Part shown: positions 7,377 through 13,109 of the stretch, piece after piece
Layout: the number at the start of each line of letters is the position of its first letter
How positions within the stretch are numbered: the first letter of the stretch is position 1
NCBI GenBank assembly: GCA_964599655.1
Contig: CAZRGV010000137.1
Span: 1-15,720 of the forward strand
From: CAZRGV01 sp964599655
Lineage (GTDB): Bacteria; Planctomycetota; Planctomycetia; Isosphaerales; Isosphaeraceae
Reading direction: 5' to 3'
DNA: 15,720 bases
Translations under genes and position numbers: made by a program
The notes under the pieces: generated by a model
Databases searched by the model: none
What the model saw: only the letters and a program-made list of their open reading frames with translations
What the model was told of the DNA's origin: nothing

Positions 7377-8732
7377 TCAGAGCAGGCCGCCGTTCCAGGA
7401 CGGATCGATTCGACGCATCAAGGCACCATCATTCCGGCGCGTCATTCCGCACTTGCGATACGTCTCGTGAGCGCGGGCGAGGCGGTCGCGGTCGAGCTCG
7501 ACGCCCAGGCCCGCTCCGCGGGGCACGGCGATCTGACCGTCACGAATCGTCAGCATCGGGCCCTCGATGATGTCCGTTCCTTCGACGAGCCAGGGGTAAT
7601 GCGTGTCGCTGGCGAAGGTCAGCCCCGGCAAACAGGCGCCGAGGTGGACCATCGCCGCCATCGTGATTCCCGCGTGGCTGTTACTGTGCTGGCTCAGGGC
7701 CCAGCCGGCGGCCTCGGCGATCGGTCCCAGCGCCTGGCAGCCGGCGAAGCCGCCGAAATAGTGCAGGTCGCAGAGGAGCACGTCGATCGGTTGACGCTTC
7801 AAGGCCTCAGGGATGTGCGAGAATTTTGTCACGCACATGTTGGTACTCATTGGCAGACCGGTTTCCTTGCGGACCTGGGCCATCGCGGCCTGGCCTCGCA
7901 CCGGGTCTTCGTAGTATTCCAGCGGCAGGCCCCGCAGGGCCGCGCCGATCCTCAAGGCGGTGGCCAGCTTCCAGCGGGCGTTCGGGTCGATCCGCAAGGG
8001 ACATTCGCGACCAAGCCTCGCGGCGAGCGCGACCATGGTTTCTCGCTCGACATCCGGCGGCAGGACACCCGCCTTGAGCTTGAAGACGCGGAAGCCCCAG
8101 CGTTCGCGAACGCGGGCGGCCATCTCGGCCATGGCCTCGGGCGTGCGAACCTCGCCCCAGTCGTCGAGGGCCCGGTCGCCTCGGCCCCGGTCGTCGGCGA
8201 GGTGGGGGTCGGACAGGACCGTCGGGTGATCGGCGGCATAGCGGTAGAAGAGATAGGCGGCGAACTCGACCGACTCGCGCACCGGCCCGCCGAGTAACTC
8301 GCAGAGCCGTCGGCCCGTGGCGCGGCCGAGAGCGTCGAGGCAGGCCAGCTCCACCGCCGCATAGCAGGCCGGGTCGAGCCGATTCAGGTCGGCGCCGAAG
8401 GAACGGTAGGCGAAGGCATCGCGTCCGATAACGAGTTCCCCCGCCCGCTTCAGCGCCTCCGTGGTCGACGCCCCGCCGTGGGTCTCGCCGAGCCCGACAA
8501 CCCCCGCGTCGGTTTCCAGTTCGACGACGTTTCGGAGGAAATACGGGCCGTGACAACCGCTGGCCGCCAGAAGCGGAGGGTCGGGCAAGGCGATCGGCGT
8601 CACCCGAAGGCCGGTGATCCGCAGCGACGGCCTGTTCCGGGTCGAATCCTCGGCGCGGGCCGAGCCGCCGCATGGAGCGTCCACGATTCCCAGGATGGCC
8701 AGGCGGAGCCAATCACGACGACGAACTCTCAT
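7377..8732 (-). CDS. Exported enolase-superfamily protein, glucarate dehydratase-like
   Basis: A 451-residue member of the mandelate racemase/enolase superfamily. The N-terminal capping domain spans about 38-165. The barrel carries K-x-K at Lys218/Lys220, metal ligands Asp249 (D-P-N) and Glu275 (E-D-P), Asn298, and the His349/Asp322 dyad. H-S-N-S-H-A-G-I (349-356) and D-T-H-Y-P-W (376-381) match the glucarate/altrarate dehydratase group, which removes water from acid sugars to give keto-deoxy sugar acids. Unusually for this family, residues 1-27 look like a signal peptide (basic start R-V-R-R-R, hydrophobic 9-17, A-R-A end), so the product may be periplasmic. ATG 8732 has a good Shine-Dalgarno (GGAGGA, complement of 8742-8747) nine bases away. 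It lies downstream of the TlpA-like gene on the same strand (99-bp gap with a stem-loop). The substrate is not proven. Confidence 0.87.
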   Translation of the reverse strand: MRVRRRDWLRLAILGIVDAPCGGSARAEDSTRNRPSLRITGLRVTPIALPDPPLLAASGCHGPYFLRNVVELETDAGVVGLGETHGGASTTEALKRAGELVIGRDAFAYRSFGADLNRLDPACYAAVELACLDALGRATGRRLCELLGGPVRESVEFAAYLFYRYAADHPTVLSDPHLADDRGRGDRALDDWGEVRTPEAMAEMAARVRERWGFRVFKLKAGVLPPDVERETMVALAARLGRECPLRIDPNARWKLATALRIGAALRGLPLEYYEDPVRGQAAMAQVRKETGLPMSTNMCVTKFSHIPEALKRQPIDVLLCDLHYFGGFAGCQALGPIAEAAGWALSQHSNSHAGITMAAMVHLGACLPGLTFASDTHYPWLVEGTDIIEGPMLTIRDGQIAVPRGAGLGVELDRDRLARAHETYRKCGMTRRNDGALMRRIDPSWNGGLL

Positions 8733-8772
8733 GGCGTTCGTTCCTCCCCCAAAACCGTCACCGCAGGTGGGA

Positions 8773-8804
8773 CAACCCGGACAACGCGAGGGCGGTCCGG
8801 GTTG
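8773..8804. repeat. Stem-loop between the TlpA-like and enolase genes (repeat family 2)
   Basis: Perfect 10-bp arms, CAACCCGGAC (8773-8782) and GTCCGGGTTG (8795-8804), enclose a 12-base loop. It may end or weaken transcription from the TlpA-like gene, but no T tract follows on the minus strand. The core CCCGGACAACGCGA is also found on the minus strand of the stem-loop at 12484-12521, so it belongs to a small dispersed family. Confidence 0.6.
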
Positions 8805-8831
8805 CCCGCGTCTCGGGCCGGCGCGTCCCGG

Positions 8832-9959
8832 TTATTCGCCGCCCGCCTCGGTGTCGTTGATGAGCGTCTCGAGCATCTCGGCGATGGCCTTGGCGTTCTC
8901 GTCGCCACTGCCGACCTTGATGAGCCGGACCTTCCCGGCGCGGTCGATGACAACGGCCTCGGGAATGCCGGTCACACCGTAGAAATCCGACATGTCGCTG
9001 CCTTTCTGGATCCCGAACCGATGGCGCAGGTCGTTCTTGGCGGCGAACTTGACCAGCATCTTCTGTTCGTCTTCGGGACGGACGGTCTCTTGCGACTGAA
9101 TGGCCTTATCGGCCTTCTCGTCCCATGTGAAGTTATAGTAGCGCGTGAGTCCGATGATCACGAGCCCCTTGTCGGCGTACTTCTCGTTCCACTCGCGAAG
9201 GTGGGGGAAGGTGGCGATGCAGGGACCGCACCAGACGGCCCAGAAGTCGAGCAGAACGACCTTGCCCTTGAGGTCGGCGTCGGTGAGCGGAGCGCCATTG
9301 ACCCAGGTTTCGACGGCCAGCGGGGCGGCCGGCTGACCGATCAGGGCCTCTCGCTGGCGATCGGCCTTGATGCCGCGTTCCAGGGACGCGAGGCTCCGCA
9401 GGTACTGGTCGACCCGGGTTTTCACGGCGTTCGATCCGGTCTTGTGCTGGACGTCGGCGAGCAGGGCCTTCACTTCGTTGAGCTGGGTCTCGGCTTTGGC
9501 GGCGTCCTCCGAGGCGAGTGGCGCGAGGTCCTGGACGACCTTGTCGAAGTAGTTGCCGAGGGCGCCGAGGTCGTCGGGGTTCTGCTTGAGCTTCGCGACG
9601 AGGTCGGCGAGCTTGGTTCTCGCGAGCGTGACGCGATTCTCGTAAAAGGCGACCGCCGACTTCGCGCGGGTGAGCAGCGTCTTGGCGTCGTCCTTGGTCG
9701 GCTCGAGCGAGCCGAGCAGGGTTTTCATCTCGGCGAGCTTCGTCTCGGCGGCGTCGGCGTCGGACCGCAGCAGGCCGCTGATTTCGCGAAGGTGTTCGGA
9801 CATATAGGCATTGATTGCGTCGATGCTGTCGGGGTTGCGCTTGAGCTGGTCGGCGGTCGAGGACTGGTCGGCCTTGGTGGCCTGCGGGGGATCGTCGGCG
9901 AGCGTCGAGGTCGCCGCGAAGGCGAGCGCGGCCAGGGCGAGAAGAATCCGGCGCGACAT
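8832..9959 (-). CDS. Exported TlpA-like thioredoxin-fold protein with duplicated helical N-terminus
   Basis: A 375-residue protein. The start at 9959 gives a signal peptide (residues 1-22, A-A-L-A-F-A core); the frame is open further upstream without protein character. A GGAG (complement of 9966-9969) lies six bases before the ATG. Residues about 35-205 are mostly helical and contain an internal duplication: L-K-R-N-P-D at 39 and L-K-Q-N-P-D at 124, and A-E-T-K-L at 71 and A-E-T-Q-L at 156, both 85 residues apart. Residues about 208-365 form a TlpA/ResA-type thioredoxin domain with W-C-G-P-C (243-247) and a conserved T-G-I-P-E segment carrying the cis-Pro. The family reduces or exchanges disulfides outside the cytoplasm. 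This fusion layout is familiar to me from planctomycete genomes. The partner protein is unknown. The enolase-superfamily gene follows on the same strand. Confidence 0.9.
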   Translation of the reverse strand: MSRRILLALAALAFAATSTLADDPPQATKADQSSTADQLKRNPDSIDAINAYMSEHLREISGLLRSDADAAETKLAEMKTLLGSLEPTKDDAKTLLTRAKSAVAFYENRVTLARTKLADLVAKLKQNPDDLGALGNYFDKVVQDLAPLASEDAAKAETQLNEVKALLADVQHKTGSNAVKTRVDQYLRSLASLERGIKADRQREALIGQPAAPLAVETWVNGAPLTDADLKGKVVLLDFWAVWCGPCIATFPHLREWNEKYADKGLVIIGLTRYYNFTWDEKADKAIQSQETVRPEDEQKMLVKFAAKNDLRHRFGIQKGSDMSDFYGVTGIPEAVVIDRAGKVRLIKVGSGDENAKAIAEMLETLINDTEAGGE

Positions 9960-10221
9960 GGGGAACTCCGGGGGGCAGGGGACAAGACACCGACCCGGCC
10001 GGAAACGAACACCGCCTCCCGCCAGATCGCCGTTGGTGTCCATTTCAGCCGTCGCCCCCCGCGATGTCCACGGAAAAACGCGTGGTGATTCCAGCGCATC
10101 AAGACGGTGGTGTCGAGGGCCGTTCCATCAAACGATGAAGACGACGGCGCTGGTTCTCGCGCAAGGGTTGACAACGCGAGGGCGGCGCGCCTCGGCCTGG
10201 CCCATGTCTTGACACAGAATC

Positions 10222-10290
10222 TGGTCGGGTCCGCCATGCGGACCAACCTCCTCGATCGGGCCAGAGCGGTTCCCACGGCGGACCCGACCA
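10222..10290. repeat. 69-bp element with 14-bp terminal inverted repeats, copy A
   Basis: The ends TGGTCGGGTCCGCC (10222-10235) and GGCGGACCCGACCA (10277-10290) are perfect inverted repeats of 14 bp. The left end also contains a 7-bp hairpin of its own (GGTCCGC at 10228-10234 with GCGGACC at 10238-10244). A related, longer copy lies at 12668-12753. Size and symmetry fit a REP-like or MITE-like non-autonomous element. No flanking target duplication is obvious. Confidence 0.75.
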
Positions 10291-10345
10291 CACTTATGAT
10301 ATGATAAACATCATTACAAATATCATTAAATGACATTGTTAGAAG
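10291..10345. promoter_or_regulatory. AT-rich island with repeated ATCATTA
   Basis: Directly after the inverted-repeat element the sequence is strongly AT-rich. It contains TATGAT twice in tandem (10295-10300 and 10300-10305, sharing one base) and ATCATTA twice, 12 bases apart (10310-10316 and 10322-10328). It may be a promoter or protein-binding region, facing either the TlpA-like gene or the lipoprotein gene, but both starts are more than 300 bases away. Confidence 0.3.
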
Positions 10346-10747
10346 AGAGCAAAATCCTTGGCTGGATGGGTGGGCGCGCGATCGTCGATGGCCGTGGAAT
10401 TAGAGTATGAAGTGAACATTGACCATAATACCAAGACGCGGGCCCTCCCAGACGTCGGCTCTCGAATGGTTAGATTATCTTCAGAAATGGTTGGAGGAAA
10501 AATTGACAAAGAACGGTCTTGGAGGATTCCCATTTGCTTGATATCCTTGCGCTAAGTTCGGTTTTTGGCGGCGAACGTTTCCGCTCCAGCGAGTCAGGCG
10601 AGGGGGCCTGGGAGGGCGAATCCGGCTCTCGCGTTGGGAATCCGTGTCGGCGGGATCGGGTGTCGTCAGACCCTTTGGTCTCCGAAGTCGCGGTGCGAAC
10701 GGTCAGAAAGGGTGCAGGGGTTTCGACTTGGGCCCTCGACAACGGAA

Positions 10748-10753
10748 GGGAGG
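10748..10753 (+). promoter_or_regulatory. Shine-Dalgarno favouring a GTG start at 10762
   Basis: GGGAGG is eight bases before GTG 10762 and fourteen before ATG 10768, both in the lipoprotein frame. The spacing favours GTG, but the two starts differ by only two residues. Confidence 0.5.
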
Positions 10754-10761
10754 CGCCTCTC

Positions 10762-11421
10762 GTGAGAATGCGCGGACGCTTCGCCTCGCCCGGCCTACTT
10801 GTCGGCGTTGGTCTCGCGATCGGTTGCGGGCCAGCCGATCATGACACGCGGTCGGCCGTCCGAACCGGCTCTGGTGGGCCGCCGGACGCGCCACCGAGGC
10901 TCGAACAACCGGAGGGCAAGGTGCAATCCCGCGGCGTGACGGTCCACCAGGTCGAGTTTCAGGCCGTGGCTCCGGCCACCTGGCCGAGCCCGCCGCGGGG
11001 GAAAACCCGCTCGATTCCACTGATCTTGCGAATGACGAACCATGGCGAGACGCCCTTGCGGTTCAAGCTCATCGACACGCTTCACGTTTCGCTTCGAGCC
11101 GAGGACGGAACCGAGCTTCGCGAGATGTTCGCGCGCGACGCGACGTCCCGAGCGGGGTGGTTTTCGGCCCCCGTGATGCCGGGCAAGTCGCTGGAGATCA
11201 ACCGCCAGGCCACCCTGGAATGGCAGGCGGACGGGACCTTGCGCCTGTCGGGACCCGATGGGTTCGGCGGCCTCTGGTGGTTCGACGGATTGAAGCCCGG
11301 CCGATACGTCGTTCGCCTCCAGTACGAGAACGACCGGGAACGGGCCGATGACAACACCCTCTTGTGGCGAGGGAAGGTTCAGACGCCCGATTTCTGGGTG
11401 ACTCTCTCGGGAGACCCATGA
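10762..11421 (+). CDS. Putative lipoprotein of unknown function
   Basis: About 219 residues from GTG 10762 (217 from ATG 10768). The N-terminus is basic, then hydrophobic, ending in G-L-A-I-G-C. The Cys (residue 22 from GTG) fits a lipobox, though the residue at -3 is Ala rather than Leu, so lipidation is likely but not certain. Residues about 30-55 are a Pro/Gly-rich linker. The rest looks like one beta-sandwich domain: I-L-R-M-T-N-H-G-E-T-P-L followed by alternating strands, G-G-L-W-W-F and P-G-R-Y-V-V-R-L, as in Ig-like domains of exported proteins. No catalytic residues are recognisable. The frame is open far upstream of the chosen start, but that part is not protein-like. The PEP-CTERM gene follows 201 bp later on the same strand, with its own ribosome binding site. 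Confidence 0.78.
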   Translation: MRMRGRFASPGLLVGVGLAIGCGPADHDTRSAVRTGSGGPPDAPPRLEQPEGKVQSRGVTVHQVEFQAVAPATWPSPPRGKTRSIPLILRMTNHGETPLRFKLIDTLHVSLRAEDGTELREMFARDATSRAGWFSAPVMPGKSLEINRQATLEWQADGTLRLSGPDGFGGLWWFDGLKPGRYVVRLQYENDRERADDNTLLWRGKVQTPDFWVTLSGDP

Positions 11422-11605
11422 AGAAATCGTGACTTGCTTGTTATGTGCCACTTTACTCAATCTGGAGGAACATCGACGCACGAGATTGCTGGAGAGAGGA
11501 ACACAAGCGACCGCGGGTCAACCGCCGTGTCGTCGCGGATTTGGTCCGACCCGCGGGTGGGATGAGGCGCTTCGCGTGACGCGTGGGAGGAATCACTGGG
11601 CTCTT

Positions 11606-11613
11606 GAGGAGGG
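11606..11613 (+). promoter_or_regulatory. Shine-Dalgarno for the second PEP-CTERM gene
   Basis: GAGGAGGG lies nine bases before ATG 11623. A second ATG at 11618 is closer (four bases) but is in another frame and stops after two codons, overlapping the real start as ATGAGATGA. The downstream ATG gives the signal peptide. Confidence 0.65.
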
Positions 11614-11622
11614 TTCAATGAG

Positions 11623-12393
11623 ATGAGAATCCACAACCGGTCGCTCGTCGCTTCCGTCTTTGTCGTGCTGCTGGCGCTCGATCCGACTCGTGCCGTGGCG
11701 TCGGTGTTGACCGTGACGCCCGGCGCCATCTACCAGGCCAACGACGGTGTCATCTACGTCGATGCCGATGTTCCCTCGCTTGTCACGGGCAACATCAATG
11801 CCGATTTTCAGGCGGCCTTCAATTCCTGGAACAACGAGGCCGGCAATCCCAAGGGCTGGACGCTGGTCAATGGCGGCGCCCTCGGGAACGACACGACGTT
11901 CAACGTGAGCCTTTACCGGGCGCACATCGATGGAGGCTCCGGCGCTCTGGAAATCCAGATCGACTACACGCCTGGCGTTGGGGCCCCCCCGGCGATCGCC
12001 AACAATAACAACATCCAGCCCAACGAGGCGGTCTGGTCGCAATCGATCTTCACCTCGCTGAAGCTCGCGGGTTCCTTGCCGGGCAATCCCTACCTCGACA
12101 ACCCAGCGGGATTGGCGAATACGCAACTCGGCCCCCCCGCCTATCCCTTCCAGTACAATGGGAGCTTTTTCTACGATGACCCGCATCGACCGCCGACCAA
12201 CTTCTGGTATGGCGTGGCCTATCTGTCCACGGCCGACTACACAAACAAGATATTGACCGTCTATGACGGCGTGGCGTACGGCTTCCGGGTCGGCGTCGTC
12301 CCCGAGCCTTCCACGCTGGCCTCCGCCGGAGTCGCGGCGCTGCTTGGGCTGGGGTATTCGATGAGACGTCGACGCTCCCAAACCCCATCCTGA
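11623..12393 (+). CDS. PEP-CTERM sorting-domain exported protein
   Basis: A 256-residue secreted protein. Residues 1-27 form a signal peptide (hydrophobic 9-19, likely cleavage after A-V-A). The mature region (28-222) is rich in Asn, Gly, Asp and Tyr and has no Cys. N-S-W-N-N-E (67-72) followed by strand-rich sequence recalls secreted surface proteins of unknown role. The end is a PEP-CTERM signal: V-P-E-P-S at 226-230, a hydrophobic helix 231-245, then M-R-R-R-R-S. Sorting needs an exosortase, which is not in the window. It does not look like a copy of the PEP-CTERM protein at 4184; only the two signals are alike. It converges on the small gene at 12756, and a stem-loop about 90 bases after its stop may end transcription. 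Confidence 0.88.
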   Translation: MRIHNRSLVASVFVVLLALDPTRAVASVLTVTPGAIYQANDGVIYVDADVPSLVTGNINADFQAAFNSWNNEAGNPKGWTLVNGGALGNDTTFNVSLYRAHIDGGSGALEIQIDYTPGVGAPPAIANNNNIQPNEAVWSQSIFTSLKLAGSLPGNPYLDNPAGLANTQLGPPAYPFQYNGSFFYDDPHRPPTNFWYGVAYLSTADYTNKILTVYDGVAYGFRVGVVPEPSTLASAGVAALLGLGYSMRRRRSQTPS

Positions 12394-12483
12394 GTCAATC
12401 GCATCGAGAAAGTGATCAGAGAACCACGTGTGAGCTCGATGCTTCAAGTCGCTTCGCCGCCGCTCCGGTTTCCCGACGCGGCT

Positions 12484-12521
12484 GGGTGGCCCGGTCGACG
12501 ATCGCGTTGTCCGGGCTACCC
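12484..12521. repeat. Stem-loop after the second PEP-CTERM gene (repeat family 2), possible terminator
   Basis: An 11-bp stem, GGGTGGCCCGG (12484-12494) with CCGGGCTACCC (12511-12521), has one G-T pair and a 16-base loop. On the minus strand it contains CCCGGACAACGCGA, the core shared with the stem-loop at 8773-8804. It lies 90 bases downstream of the stop at 12393 and may act as a terminator, though no T tract follows. Confidence 0.55.
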
Positions 12522-12667
12522 GTGGAACCTCTCCCAGACCCCGCAAATCCTCACCAACCCTCCACGGTCGTCCGCGAACCTCGTCGGCCCGGCCATCTCG
12601 GCAGCCTCATCCCCGCCCTGCAACCGGTTGACGAGCCGGCGTGCCATCCGACGGATCATCGCCAGCC

Positions 12668-12753
12668 GGGTAGGGTCCGCCGTGCGGACCATCCACCTCG
12701 ATCGGTCCAGAGCGGTCCGCAGTCCAGAGCGGTCCGTAGGGCGGACCCGACCA
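12668..12753. repeat. Inverted-repeat element, copy B, with internal 17-bp duplication
   Basis: The right end GGCGGACCCGACCA (12740-12753) is identical to that of copy A; the left end (12668-12681) differs at two positions. Copy B is 86 bp long because a 17-bp unit starting GTCCAGAGCGG is present twice in tandem (12705-12721 and 12722-12738, one mismatch). Removing one unit gives 69 bp, exactly the length of copy A. It abuts the 3' end of the small gene. Confidence 0.75.
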
Positions 12754-12755
12754 GA

Positions 12756-13058
12756 CTATGTCTTGATCGCATGCTTGCGAATGTTAGTCAGCGTTCCCAG
12801 GATGAATTCGTCCGGGAGGTTCAGGCCGACGGACTCGCGGACCATGTTGCAGAATCGCTTGGCCTCATCCGGATTGCGCGTCAACCGCTCGTCCGTCCAA
12901 CTGGGATAGTGGGCGAACATCATGTCCGCAAGCAGGTCGCGGAAGCTGGCGGCGGTCCCATGGTAGTTGTAGGCTCGAAGTTGCGAACTCAGGCTAACTC
13001 CCATGATCTTGGCAATCTCCGTCCAGTGGTGCCGAAGGGGGTAATTCCGGGTGGACAT
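12756..13058 (-). CDS. Small protein of unknown function downstream of ribonucleotide reductase
   Basis: A 100-residue protein from ATG 13058; GTG 13091 in frame is an alternative but lies at the outer edge of a hairpin and overlaps a GGAGG. Codon use is G/C-ending and the composition is that of a folded soluble protein (several Trp, Phe and Tyr, balanced charges). No signal peptide or membrane segment is visible. The first part (about residues 9-30) could be a helix pair with M-G-V-S-L-S-S-Q-L-R, vaguely like a DNA-binding helix-turn-helix, but this is not strong. I recognise no family. It lies 51 bases behind the reductase gene on the same strand, so it could be in the same transcript. Its start codon is inside a perfect inverted repeat, and no ordinary ribosome binding site precedes it. 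Confidence 0.6.
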   Translation of the reverse strand: MSTRNYPLRHHWTEIAKIMGVSLSSQLRAYNYHGTAASFRDLLADMMFAHYPSWTDERLTRNPDEAKRFCNMVRESVGLNLPDEFILGTLTNIRKHAIKT

Positions 13059-13091
13059 CGCCGCTGAGAACAGAACAGCGGCGATGTCCAC
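13051..13091. repeat. Perfect 16-bp inverted repeat over the start of the small gene
   Basis: GTGGACATCGCCGCTG (13051-13066) and its exact reverse complement (13076-13091) enclose a 9-base spacer. In minus-strand RNA this is a very stable hairpin immediately after the reductase gene (stop at 13110-13112) and it includes the ATG of the small gene in its 3' arm. GGAGG (complement of 13091-13095) sits at its 5' foot. It may act as a terminator or 3' stabiliser for the reductase mRNA, or as a translational lock on the small gene. Confidence 0.8.
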
Positions 13092-13109
13092 CTCCGAATC
13101 ATTGACGGA

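Larger units (their letters stand above)
9960..10761. other. Long region without a convincing gene (about 800 bp)
   Basis: This region separates the minus-strand TlpA-like gene from the plus-strand lipoprotein gene, so it should hold promoters for both. It contains a fragment sharing 16 bases (10170-10185) with the 8773 stem-loop, the 69-bp inverted-repeat element at 10222-10290, an AT-rich island at 10291-10345, and a stretch of lower GC at 10346-10560. Short open frames exist on both strands (for example 10358-10555 plus and 10339-10533 minus), but none has a ribosome binding site or a recognisable domain. I see no tRNA or other RNA gene. Confidence 0.6.
12394..12755. other. Convergent intergenic region carrying two repeats
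   Basis: This 362-bp region between the PEP-CTERM gene (plus) and the small gene (minus) has no gene that I can support. It holds the stem-loop at 12484-12521 and copy B of the inverted-repeat element at 12668-12753, which ends two bases before the stop codon of the small gene. Confidence 0.65.

Noticed and set aside
7305..8297. Plus-strand open frame of 330 codons opposite the enolase-superfamily gene
   Set aside because: It is antisense to a gene with intact catalytic motifs and has no support of its own.
8478..10088. Plus-strand open frame of 536 codons opposite the TlpA-like gene
   Set aside because: Its Gly/Val/Leu/Asp-rich translation is the antisense of the helical, Lys/Asp/Ala-rich TlpA-like protein, which has W-C-G-P-C and a signal peptide on the other strand.
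10503..10508. Perfect TTGACA as a -35 box for the lipoprotein gene
   Set aside because: No TATAAT-like hexamer lies 16-18 bases downstream, and the gene start is more than 250 bases away.
11593..12546. Minus-strand open frame opposite the second PEP-CTERM gene
   Set aside because: The plus strand has a signal peptide, PEP-CTERM signal and ribosome binding site; the minus frame has none of these.
13089..13091. GTG 13091 as start of the small gene
   Set aside because: The only GGAGG nearby overlaps this codon and could not serve it; ATG 13058 is preferred, though not proven.
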